DNA of 64,000 bases, from contig NC_054746.1 in NCBI RefSeq assembly GCF_018143015.1, positions 14,375,532 through 14,439,531 on the forward strand. Direction: 5' to 3'. The DNA is from Lytechinus variegatus (Eukaryota > Echinodermata > Echinoidea > Temnopleuroida > Toxopneustidae). Shown here piece after piece: positions 1 to 12,200 of the stretch (the stretch's first letter is position 1; every line of letters begins with the position of its first letter). The position numbers were made by a program, and so were the translations under genes. The notes under the pieces were generated by a model. The model was not told the DNA's origin, searched no databases, and saw nothing but the letters and a program-made list of their open reading frames with translations.

Positions 1-1450
1 TTATTTGAAAATAAGTGGATGTGCGTGGGCAATTTTGGTCAATGTCACTTCAAAAAATAAAACATACCTGTGGATATTTCGTTTCGAGAGGGAGGAACGG
101 AGGGGGGAGTTGGGTCAGTTTTAATCAGATTGATAAAACTATGCCTATGGCTATATTATATAGGCGTATATAGGCCTAATGATTGCTAATAAACATGATA
201 AAGATGATGCAACGACTCGAAATTTCAAAAGAAAAATGACGAAATTATTTTAGCCTTGGATACCAGAAATGAATTTCCTATTTCTTGTCGCTATGACCAG
301 TAGCTCACTATTGTAGTTTTTGCACTGATAGTGAATTATGCAGTTTTGGAGATGTGCATGGTAAAGAAACGAGTGTTAATGGCCCGAACACGTCTGTCCT
401 GCGCACCAAGGGGCACTCGGACTGCATAATAGTTATTATTTTGTTAATTTACCATGCGATGGTATTTTTCACGGAATCCTTGATTTTGATTACTATAGCT
501 GTTGAGTATGGAATCTATGGTAGTTATCATTGGATGGCAAAAATGCCATAGACGTCCGAATGAAATAGTGAAAACACTTCTTCTACCGGGATTATTTTGA
601 TTGTCCAAATTGAATGTTCGTGGTTTGGAAGTTGTTTTTTCTTTCTTAACCAGATAAAACAATATAGGTGGATGCATGGAGGTCGGCTATTACATCAAAT
701 TAAATACTTATTTCAATTCAATTCTTCATTTTTATTCAAACACAATACAAAGTAGGCCCTGCAAATATAAGGACGGACATTGAAGAAAAGCAGATAACAC
801 AATATTATGAAAATCAAACTACTATACTGCATGTAGTAATAAATTACATGTGCATATAGGCCGATGTTTGAAGTCAACATTGGAAGGATTGGTGGGATTA
901 CTCCAGTACTGAGGCCTACAGCTCGATAGCTTGATACTTACAATATATTTTTGGAGATGAAATATATTTTTCCTTATCAAAACGTGCTTTGTTCAATTTT
1001 TCTGGCTAAAATATTTACAATTTGGCTAGCCTCTTCGCCGCGCTCACAGTAGGCTATCCATCAAGATCATGGTTACATAAAATGCTCATAAAGTCAATTT
1101 TTCAGGTCTGAATATCACAAAAGTATTAAGCTTGTGCTTCACGCTCGCATTTTGATTGGCGAGGTATCCTCTTCATGAGTATACTGTAAACATGCACTGA
1201 TCGAGGTCCCATATTTTTAGCTCAGCTTTGAGCTCGCATAAGTTATTTAAACATAAAATGAGATACATTGTTTGTATATAAGAACAAAGATATACTTTGA
1301 TCTCCAGTCTTTAGTAAAAAAACAAAAACACAAAATCAACATTTAGTATCCGATATAGGGGGAAAATGTGAGTGAAAATACCCCCCCCCCACCCCACATT
1401 GGCGAAAGCTGGATCCGGCCACCCGGACGCCCCTGGAGTATAGAGTACGT
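1..1450. other. Intergenic, no gene found
   Basis: AT-rich sequence upstream of RTRAF with no ORF or exon I could support. One relic of the mirror-type GCTTGTGCTTCACGCTCGC motif lies near 1132-1150, and a C-run near 1380-1398. It holds short ORFs only, without recognisable domains. Confidence 0.6.
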
Positions 1451-1489
1451 ACTATGTTGCATGGGTAGAGTAAAGTAGAGTATAGTCAA

Positions 1490-1884
1490 TAGTCATATAA
1501 ACCCCTAAAAAGTTTGGAAATCTGAGTTTGGCCATTTATTTCCCCCAACTCCCAATGTTACAGATTACATATTTGACATCATTCAAAAGATAATTTAATT
1601 TTCTTAAAAATGATACCATGATTGTTATGACCATGCCATCAAGAAAAAAAGCATGATTAAAAAACGTTGGATGGGATGGATAGCCAAATTGAAAAGCTGC
1701 AAAACGAGCAAAAAAAGTTTGGAAATCTGAGAAGTTGGCCATTAATTTCTCCCAACTTCCAATTCTACACAATGCATTCTTGATATCATTCAAAAGATCA
1801 TTTAATTTTCTTTAAAATGATAAGCCTACCCAGGGCCGTCGCCAGGGGGGGTGCGGAGGGTGCGAACGCACCCCCCTTCAGAAC

Positions 1885-1917
<33 letters not shown>

Positions 1918-2835
1918 GAAGGGGGGGGTAGGGATACACCGAAACTGCATTGAGGAACAATAGGCATGTTGACCAGTATGTACTTTCTATATCCATTCTG
2001 GCCGGCGGGCTATATAATTGCATGAAATTGAGTTAATACGTTGTTTTTTGTGTTTTTGTGTTTTTTTTCATAAAAGCACCCCCCCCCTAGAAAAAAGCTG
2101 GTGACGGCCCTGCTTCCATATTTGTTATGATCATGCCATCACGAAAAGAGCAGGATTCAAAAGTGTTGGATGAGGTCTAAATTGAAAAGCTGCACTGAAC
2201 GAGCAGAAATTACCCTGAAGGGTCAATACAGAACATGGTACTTTTGTCTGTGTCAATAGAGATGAAAATCCATTTAAATCAAGCCCCTGCTTCTTCATTT
2301 TTCATGTTTTGTTGTGGTTTGTGTAGTGATGGTTTGTTTGTTTGTTATTTGTTTGCTTGTGCAGAGGTGTGTTTGATTCCATGTTAATGTTGATGTTAAG
2401 GTGCATGAAAACAATTAAAAGAAACCGCTTAGAAACTCACTCATCATGCTCATCACCACCGAAAAAAGAACAGTGACTTTCAATACTGTGTCATTATGCA
2501 TTTTTTTTTATTTTGACCTTGCCCCACATTTCAAGGCACTGCACTTCCATGTGAACCATCATCATAATCATGTAGGTATCATTTTAACTTGAAAGAAAAT
2601 GAAATTATCTATTCATTGATATTAGTACATATTACGTCAGGCACTATGACTGATTAACCTAGACGTAAAATGTTTCAAAGTAATTGATTATATACCAGCT
2701 TGGTGTTTACCACCAAAAATGCTGTCCTGTATACGGGAGTTACCACAAACAGAAACATTGATATTTACTAAAACCAAGGAGGGATTATCGATCAAAGTCA
2801 GATTTCCAAACTTTTTTTAGGAGTTTATATTGCGT
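1490..2835. mobile_element. Non-autonomous TIR element with internal duplication
   Basis: A sequence containing AAGTTTGGAAATCTGA occurs at about 1497-1527 and again in reverse complement at 2797-2830, so the two ends form imperfect terminal inverted repeats of at least 30 bp. Between them a ~205-bp segment is duplicated in tandem (1511-1715 and 1716-2210). The second copy is split by the MITE at 1831-2112. No transposase ORF is present. The family is not identified. Confidence 0.55.
1831..2112. mobile_element. 282-bp MITE with CAGGGCCGTC-type ends
   Basis: The left end reads CAGGGCCGTCGCCAG and the right end is its near reverse complement CTGGTGACGGCCCTG. The body contains C-runs and a ~30-nt poly-A tract. 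The insertion interrupts the second unit of a tandem duplication; the uninterrupted first unit shows the flanking sequence continuing across the site. CAGGG/CAGTGG-type ends suggest a hAT-like MITE, but a target duplication was not resolved. Confidence 0.65.
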
Positions 2836-2999
2836 TATAGTGGAGTAGCTAGAGAAAAGAAACGTAACGTAAATGTAAAGTAAAGTAAAGACGCAAAAAT
2901 CAAGCAAATAGTAGGTAATACAGTGAAATGTCAAATTCTTAACATAGGGAGGTCAAACGACGATACGACCCAACGTTTTACTCATAAGCTCCTTGTTTT

Positions 3000-3172
3000 G
3001 ACTAATAAAAAAAAAGGAGAGAAAAAATGTTGTCGCAAGCTGGCGCTCGACCGATTCGATCAACGCGAGTTCACGATCGAGTGCAGTGCTGGCGATTTAT
3101 CGTGAGAAGTCATCATCAAAATTACTTTCACCAACCTGATTTAATCCATATTCTGTCTTTTTCACTTTGAAT
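3000..3172 (+). promoter_or_regulatory. Probable RTRAF 5' region
   Basis: A local CpG-containing stretch (about 3030-3105, with several CG dinucleotides such as TCGACCGATTCGATCAACGCG split over 3047-3068) lies directly before the first coding exon, in otherwise CpG-poor DNA. It probably holds the transcription start and 5' UTR. No TATA box was seen, and the exact start cannot be set from sequence alone. Confidence 0.35.
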
Positions 3173-3230
3173 ATGTTTAGGAGAAAGCTGCAAGCCCTGA
3201 ACTATCCACAGCCGGATTGTAATGTTTGTG
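3173..3230 (+). CDS. RTRAF: RTRAF exon 1
   Basis: 58 nt encoding MFRRKLQALNYPQPDCNVC plus the first base of an Asp codon, then a GTAATT donor. The MFRRKL opening is the conserved N-terminus of the family, which fixes the start codon. Too short to be found as an open reading frame by itself. Confidence 0.9.
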
Positions 3231-6200
3231 GTAATTATTTTGATTCGCTTAATAATATCTCAATGATGTTTTAAACTTTTTATCTCGGTCCCACATGTGA
3301 AAAGTTTTGTTTGATCATAACAATGTCACCAATTAATTCTATTGCATTGCCTTGCCCTTGGCTTGCCGCCTTGCCCTTGACCTTGGCTTGGGCCTGGGTC
3401 TGGGCCTAGCTTATTGGTCTTATTGCTATGAATCAAGTGGTGCCCAATTCTATGGGACAAATGCTTGATTTTGTTTACACTGTCAGTTTCCAAAATCACC
3501 AAATACAGCTATTCATCATATAACTTGGCTCTTATGTAAATTTGATTCTTTGAATTATTTTTTCTTACAGTAGGGGAGTTGAGAAGTTTTGAAAAACGTG
3601 AAAATAAGCACGCACGTGCTTATATGCACGTTTTCGTTCCTGCCAGTCCTTCCAAAAACGTGATTATAAGCACGTTTTGACCAGTTTTTTGGCTTTAGCT
3701 GCCAGGCTTTTCAAAAGCCAAAAATTTGATTGACACCATCAGAAAGAGCAGGAAAAATTACATCATATAACACTTTATAAAAAAAATTCACCGTCTATTT
3801 TTCCTACAACACCTGATTGAAGCAACTACAACGATCGATTCCAAATTTTACCGTGCTACGTCACTTGTCCCTTGGGCTTCCAGCAAACGTTCTTATATGC
3901 ACGTTTCCACATCCAGGGAAGTTCTGCCTCGAGTGTCTGATTTGTTTTATTAGGATAAGGATTAGTGGACATGTTTAGAGAGGGTGTCTATAAAATTCCC
4001 AAAGGAGACTTACTCTTGGCATGCCCCTAAATCAATATGTCACATGAATATTTTCTACTTTTGGTTTGGTCGCAGGTGGCATGTGGAAATAAAATGTTCA
4101 TTATTCTGTTTAGTATGTCTAGGCTGCTAGGCATAATGTTTTTTTTTTGTGTGTGTGGGATCTTAAAGTTCTTTCACCTTTCACTGTTTTATGAGAAAAT
4201 CTCTATTCAGATTGTTTAAATTTTGTTCTAAGAAAATTATCAGACTGTTTAAAATAATACATTCTGTAGAATTTACATGCATGTATTTGATGTGAACAGT
4301 ATTATGTATACAGTTGTTTTCTTATCCTTAATTGTTGAATTTCAATGTATACTGTGGATAATATACATGTATGCTTGAAAGCAATGTCAAAATGTATATT
4401 TTCTTTAGCTCCTATTAAAGGTAAAAAGCATTATACAAACATATACATTCAATTCATGTTGTCAGAATTTATGTGTTTGAAGTGGGTTGAAATGCGTGTG
4501 TTTTCATGTACCTATATACCTTGTTTGATATACCTCGATGTTTGTCTTGCTACTTTATTCCCTATATTTCTGTTTCTGTCTCATCATGATCTCTCAGTAC
4601 CTCCACATCTTTTCATTCATTCCCAGCCCCTCTACATTCTTTCAGTGTGAAGTACTCAATAAAACCATAATGTGAATAAAAAATATAAATGAAACCAGCA
4701 TAACTCTGAACATCAAAATCGGATTTAAAATATGAAAGTTATGATATTATAAAGTCTTGCTTAATTTTACAGAACAGTTATAAATGCACATCCTGGTCAT
4801 TATGAACCGATGACGCCACCCATACACTATTTCTTTGGTATTTTATTATATGAAATAAAGAATATTCAAATGATGCATTTTTGTCAGTATAAGGAAGCTC
4901 TTTTTTTAATCGGAGGATGTTGCAGATAAAGATTCCCCACCTGTTCACGAAGGAATGAGAAACTGTAATATAGAAAGAAAGTAAGAATTTGCCTTTACTT
5001 CCATGCTTTGGTTGATAGCTCCTGAATTTTGAAGCACCGGGGATGTGCGACTCATACATTTGCAAAATAATGTTAGATTTTTTTGGGGTGTAAGGTGTAC
5101 ATGAGCATGTTGTGTAAACATGGGTGTGTAAAACCATAGAGCTATCTGTAATAGCTCTATGGTAAAACGTTCAAACGGCATGTTTGTCGGAAAAACCATA
5201 ATCTCCAATTACCTCAGTTGCACTGTGAATTGATTGTTTACAATTTGGAGTGTAGTAATAATGTATTGATGACAGAACTTGGATGTTGTAAGAGTGTGAT
5301 TGGATTCCAATAAACTGTCGATCATATGCAGGTTGTTATTGTAAGATTTTTATTTAATGGGTGTGACTATTGATATACATACATGTATGTTGAATATGTA
5401 CCTGATATTTATTGTATGATTTGTACCTAATTGTAATTGAATCCATCATTATTTCAAGACCATTTTAGTATGATTTTGTATGCCTATCCCGCATGTTTAC
5501 TTTGTAAATATAATTTTTTATGAATAAACACTGGAAGACAAAGTGACATGAAGTCTTGTGTAAAAACAACAGATAACAAGAAAAAGTTCACCAAAAAAAA
5601 TTGAATGAAAATAAAATCATTTATTTACAAGTTAAAGGTCTAGTCCACCCCAGATAAATGTTGATTTGAGTAAATAGAGAAAAATCAAACCAGCCTAACA
5701 TTGAAAATTTCATCAAAAGTTGATGTAAAGTAAGAAAGCTATGACATTTTTAAGTTCCGATTATTTTTCACAAAACACTGATATGGGCAAGTCCAAGCTA
5801 TTGTCCCCTCTGAAGCCAAAATTAAATCTTTGCCTAAATCTAGCATATTGTATGTCAGGCAGTGTCCCGTACGTCACGATTTAGCATATGGGTGATTCCA
5901 TACGTGTCGTACGGGACATTTAGAGAGCATTTGGCAGTTTTTGACAAGAAAAAACAAAAAATATTCCAGTAACTATAGGTGATCATCAAGTACTACCAGA
6001 GTGTTAGAAAACCAAGACTTAAAATGACTTGACTTCAAATCCTGTATAATACAGATTTAAAATAGTAATGTGTCGTACGGACGCAGAAAAAGTGGCTTTT
6101 TTAGAAACCTCAAGTTTGTACTCAAAAGTCTGTGAGTTGGGCAGATAAATTTCATAGAAACTGAACTCAAATTGACACTCAATTACCCAAGAACAAACAC

Positions 6201-9200
6201 ATTTATAAAAGAAAGCAAAATAAACATTCATGAATAAATAAAGCAAATTATAATTTTCGAGGACAATGTGGCGTACGGGACATTCAAAATGTGTCGTACG
6301 GGACATCTCTAAATTTAAGCCAGACTTTCTTACTTTATGTTACTTTGACTTCTTCAATCACATTATTTGGCTGATGATAATGATAATCCTATCAAACTAA
6401 GACATTCATTAGGTTAGAAACTGCTATTAGCTGAATATTTCTGTCAATATATCATAAACAAAATAATGTGTCGTACGGGACAATTGTGTGTCGTACAGGA
6501 CACTTCTGTGTGGCGCGGCGACACTTGTGTGTCGTACGGGACATTTGTGTGTTGTACATGTACAGGCACTTGCTTGTTGTACTGGGCAGCCTGAATGAAA
6601 AAAAAAAACTTTTATCAATCAGAAGGAGCATTGCCCCTAAATTTTTCCTTTTTTATGAAAAATCTTTTAAAAAGTAGTCATTCAGGACAATATAATTAAG
6701 TAACCTCAATATATACAATTGGGAGCAATATGTTATAATTTTTTTCATGATGGGAAATGTACAAGTATTCACAGCATTTTTACAAGCTGAAAAACTTGAG
6801 GTTTTGTGTGAAGTTACATTTTAGGGAATCGATGATTTTCAACCACTATTTGAACAATGAATGAATGAAACTTTGTGTAAATTATGGGGCTAAAATGTTA
6901 TAATTTTTTTATATAAAATGTATATCTACATGATATATGTCACAACTGTCACTTGTAATTCCATAATTTTTTTTCTAAGGAAATGCGGTTCTACTTTTTC
7001 ATACTCTGCATTTCATGAAACCATATGGTTTGTCTTATTTTCCAGATTTTTTTATACAACTCGAAAAAAGTAAGGATTTTCAATACATATAAAAACATAG
7101 TGATCATCAAGGGAAGTCCAAATAGATGATCATGATGATTGATATGTATTTTTTTTAACATCTTATGATAATTCCTCATTAACATGTAAGAGGAAGTCAT
7201 TCGAGGCTATGTTGAAATGATTATAAAATTTTTCTTTTCATGCTCAATGAAAAGAAATTAACCTGCTCTGATCAGTGAAAATCACCAGTTTAGCTGAAGG
7301 GATTCACAAAAGAATAAGCCTACATGAAATCAATTAAAATGTTTAGAATCACGTATTCCATGTTCTATGGATATAAACAAAGGACTTTTTCAGTTCACTT
7401 TATGTTAAATCAATTAAATGAATTTAAATATGCCTACTATTTATGGTTCCTGAATTCAAATCCTGCAATTAAAGGGGAAGTTCACCCTGAAGAAAACTTT
7501 GTTGCAAAAATAGCAGAAAAAATGGTAAAAAATATTAGTGAAGGTTTGAGGAAAATCCGTTAAAGAGTAAGAAAGTTATTAGAGTTCAAAGTTTTGCACT
7601 TGTGACGTCATAAACGAGCAGCTGCCCCATGTGTTATAAAATGCATGAATTTCAAATTTTGCATGGTTCCTGATGACTTAATTTTCTTTTCTATTCATGG
7701 TCGGGTGTGAAATGATTTGTCTATTGATATACAAAAGGTACAGCGAAAACCATTATCAATTTTCTGAGAAAATGACATTTCATTGATTTTTTACCATTTG
7801 CTATGTAGGTATGCTGCTCGCATATGACGTCACAAATCAAATAATTGAAATTCTAATAACTTTTTAATTATTTGATGAATTTTTCTCAAACCTTCGGCAA
7901 TATTTTTTACTATTTTTTCTGCTATTTTTACAATAAAGTTTTTGTCAGGGTGAACTTCCCCTTTAAATGCATTATTATACTGTGTGTCGTACGGGACAAC
8001 TTTTAATAGGACAATAATTGAAAAATGAAGGGCAGTAATTAGATCCTTATGGGATAAATCGATCACCCATGGGTTAAACAAAGAGAAACTGATTTTATGA
8101 AATTGCATCATCAAAAATAAAATTGTAGGAAAAACTTTTGCATTGTCATGTGTCGTACGGGACATTGCCAAATATAGGTTCGGAAAAATCAGGGCTGCCC
8201 CTTTTATGGATCATGAAAATGTTGTAGATATTATTTGGAACCATCAATGATATATTATTCTATTGACCTGCAATATTTTCAATCTTCTCTTGCTTTGCAA
8301 ATAATTGTTTCAGGTGGTGTTTGTGCTGACTATTCAATGAGCAAAATTATTGAAAATTTAAAATTCCATTGTTCCCCCAATTAAAACTATATCTGTCTTC
8401 ACTTTGGGTTAAAACTCATAATTTTCATAAAATTTAGGTATCATAGTAAAATATTACACTACTTGTGACTTATTGAAAGCATGTTGAAATTTATCATATT
8501 TTTGAAGTTCTAGTGTGGAATCGCCCATATGTTTTTTTAGATTCCAATTAAGAAAAAGTTGAACAGTTTTCTTCAAACTTTGGAGAATTCTTATTTATAT
8601 TACATGTACTATTATCCAAAAATTAAAGTGAATTTACTGAATTAATTTCACGTTAAGTTATATCAGCTAATTAAGTTTTGTGACGTATGGGACAAATGTG
8701 TGACGTACGGGACACACCATGGGCTTTCTATGTAATTTTAATTAGGGTTATTTTTTAATAAGGAGCAAAGATAATGTAAATTGAGATAAATAATATTATA
8801 TCAGTGGTTGAATATTGGTAAAAGGCTGATAATAAAGTTACAATTTGTAATAATAACATTAATTAGTATTAATTAGTTATGTTATTAATTACATCTTTTA
8901 TAATTATAAGGTTATAAAATTTTTTATGTTTTGTTTAATCATATACTATAATAGAATAATATATATAAATCATAATAATCCATGTAAAACTTACTTACTT
9001 TGGTTTACATCCAGTTAATTGTAAATTTTGATGAAATTTCAATTTCCCCATTCGTTTAACACATGGAATTATTTGAAAGACATCTTTCATAATATTTATA
9101 AGGTCGTAAAGTGTTTGCTATGTTTTGTTTCAGTGTGTGCTATCAAAGAAATATATATCAATCATGATAATCCATGTAAAAATTAACTTACTTTGGTTTG

Positions 9201-12200
9201 CATCAAGTTAATTAAAATTTTGATGAAATTTCACTTTCCCCATTCGTTTTACACATGGACAAATGTCCCATACGAAACATGTCCCGTACGTCACAGCGCG
9301 GTTGTTTATATTTTGAGCTATTACATAATAACACCAATGAGTTCCATCATTTCATTCATGGCTAATGAAACCTGATAAGATACAAGATGAAAACATGATA
9401 ATGAGAGATTTCCAGCTTATTCCAATTCACAGAGTTTTAATGACAAACTCTTTTAAAAAAAATCAACTTTCGTCTGGTCCCGTACGTCACAGTGCATATT
9501 AATTAAAATATTACATCGTTAATGGAATTGTAGATCACTAATTTTTTTCATGAATAAAGAGGGCATGACTGGCCTACCAAAATCCAGGAAAGATTTGCTG
9601 TTGTGCATTTATTTCTTATGTTACACAACTTTAAAGTCTCTAAATGTCCCGTATGTCACAAGTCAAATAGCTTGGACCTGCCCTAATACACAACTGAGTG
9701 ACATGCAAATGAGATAGTCGATCATGGCGTCCCTCACTCACTATTTTTTTTTTATTGTTTGAATAATACAATATTTCATTTTTTACAAATTTGATAATAA
9801 GGACCAACTTGACAGAACCATAAAGTATTAAATAATGTTAATTCCAGATGATCAGGGAGGAATTAATCATTGTTTCACTTGGCAATGACTATGAGGAGAA
9901 AATTAGAATATTTCACATTTCATACAATACAAAATAAATAGTGAGTGGATGACGTCATCAGTCTCCTCATTTGCATAAAGACCAGGATGTGAATATAAAT
10001 GTTATCTGAAATTAAGCGAAACTTTAAAATGTCATAACTTTCTTATTTTACACCCGATTTTGATGAAATTTAAGTGTTATGTTTGTTGGATTTTTCTCTT
10101 TTCATTCAAATCTACTTTTTGTTGGAGTGGACTTGTCCTTTAAGTATCAACCCTGTGATAGTCAATATGAGAGAGTACTGAATGTGATGAAATTAATTGA
10201 TGCAAATTTTGAAATAATATTTGTTTTATTAAAACAATAGAATATGCATCATTTAGATGAATCAAACATCCGTCAGCTGCTTAAAGGGCATGTCCACCCC
10301 AACAAAAACTTGATTTGAATAAAAAGATAAAAATTCAACAAGCATCACGTTGAAAATTTGATCAAAATTGGATGTAAAATAAGAAAGTAACATTTGACAT
10401 TTTAAACTTTCGCTTGATTTCACAAAACAGTTATATGCACATCCTGGTCAGTATGAACCGATGACGTCGTCCACTCTCTATTTCTATTTCTATGGATGTG
10501 CATATAACTGTTCAAAACTTTGAACTTTCCTTTTGTGGCATTCGATTTTGATGAAACTTTTAAGAAAAGTGCTTGATTGCTTTCTCTCTTTTCATTGGGG
10601 TGGACTTCCCCTTGTAGGCTCCACACACCTACGACACCTCATGTGTCCGTCTATTCCAGTTGAGTATCCTTATTCCTTCATCAACAATTACTATTATTAT
10701 CATTGATAATGATTTAACTATGTAATATCTTTACTCTTATTTCATTTTTCCATGAATGAAATAAGAGTAAAGATATTACATAGTTAAATCACTCTTTTAA
10801 TACCAAATTCCGGTCATTATGTGTGTCGCTAATCATTCAAAGAAAATCGCATTTTCAGTTACTGTTATCATGTTGAACTTAGATCGACTACTTCGAACTG
10901 AAACTATCCGATTTCGGAACAGTGATGCCCTTCTCTCTAGCTTCACAAACATAGTTGGATAGTTTGACGTTTTGTCACTTATAAATGACTTTGTGTTTGA
11001 TTAGAATGTTTCCTAAGGGTGTTTCAGTTCATTTTTTTTTACATGTAATACTTTGAAATGTTGTAGGCCTTCATTTTGTCATTGTTTGACATACCGTACT
11101 TCATCTATTGGCCTGTAATATTTTAGCTTGACTTTATTCAGTTATGGTTGAAGACTTGCAATGTAAGATGGACGAATCTATCTGAATAAACAACTTGAAG
11201 GAGATAATAATCAACAAAATGAAACTATTCACTGTTACTCAATGTTATTAGTGTTCTCATTGCCGTTAGACAAGTCATGATATGATAATCAATGTTGGAC
11301 CTACTGTTTACCTACATGAAGATGGCTTTATGAGCCTGCAGTGTACATATACATTTTTGTCCTTCATTCCAAAGAAATACCGTAAGTGAAATGATTCATC
11401 TGTTGACATGTATTTTTTTAATAATATCTTTATAGAAATTGTTGCTTTGATACTGACAAATAAAGAGTACATTCAAGCTTTCATTTCATTTCATATAATT
11501 GCGATTTGATGATCCCTTTATGTGAGATAATTCTGCTCTACCTTTTATAATAATCAGATCAAGGCTCGGCACTAACTTTTTTTATCGGTGGCCCGTTCGA
11601 GCCACCAAATCATTTTTTTTTTGGTGGCCCGAAAAAGAGAAATATTTTCTATTAAAAAAAAACCCTGTAAGATATTCAAAGAAAGTTGCCAAAATCACGG
11701 ATTAATTAAGAATCGATCGGAACATGTTTTAAAATTATTCTGATGCGTTAGAGAGAACTGCGCCCTTTGAAGAAATATAATAAACTCATCAGAAATAATT
11801 CATTTTTATTATGATGAATTATTAATCAACTTTCCGTCATGTTAATGAATTCTGTCTCATCTTGCCATTTTTGCACCGTTCTCAAACTTGCGTGATTTTT
11901 ATTTCTTCAGCGATTGCAGCAGTTTATTCCGCAAGGTATATGAAATCAATTTTATGTCTCTGGCGAATAAGAATAATTTCAAGACATGCTCTGATGACCA
12001 ATAATGAACAAGTCTTATTGCAAAATGAGTACCATGCTTTCTTTGAGTAATGGTCACAAAAATGGCGGATCCAGCATTTACCTGCGGGGGGGAGGGGGTA
12101 ACTAAACGATATCGTTGATAGTGATAACAAGACATATTTTTTTAAAACTTCAGTCACCTCCTACCCCCCCCTTTTGAAGCCTGGGAGGGGGGGGGTATTC

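Larger units (their letters stand above)
5786..9683. mobile_element. 3.9 kb non-autonomous TIR element with CGTACG-motif array
   Basis: Ends are GGGCAAGTCCAAGCTATT and the reverse complement of GGGCAGGTCCAAGCTATT (17 of 18 identical). It is flanked by TAT on the left and TAA on the right, inside a MITE whose intact relative reads TAT there. A 3-bp TWA-like duplication and GGG ends suggest a PIF/Harbinger-type element. No transposase remains; ORFs are under 120 codons and unrecognised. It carries about 18 copies of a GTGTCGTACGGGACA-like motif near both ends. Confidence 0.7.
5636..10139. mobile_element. TTAA-flanked MITE split by later insertions
   Basis: TTAA at 5632-5635 is followed by AGGTCTAGTCCACC, and the right end GTGGACTTGTCCT is followed by TTAA at 10140-10143. 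The two ends are long imperfect inverted repeats of the same family as the complete element at 16331-16927. The left arm breaks at 5785 and the right arm resumes at 9684, so about 3.9 kb was inserted into an ordinary ~600-bp MITE. TTAA target sites are typical of piggyBac-type transposition. Confidence 0.8.
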
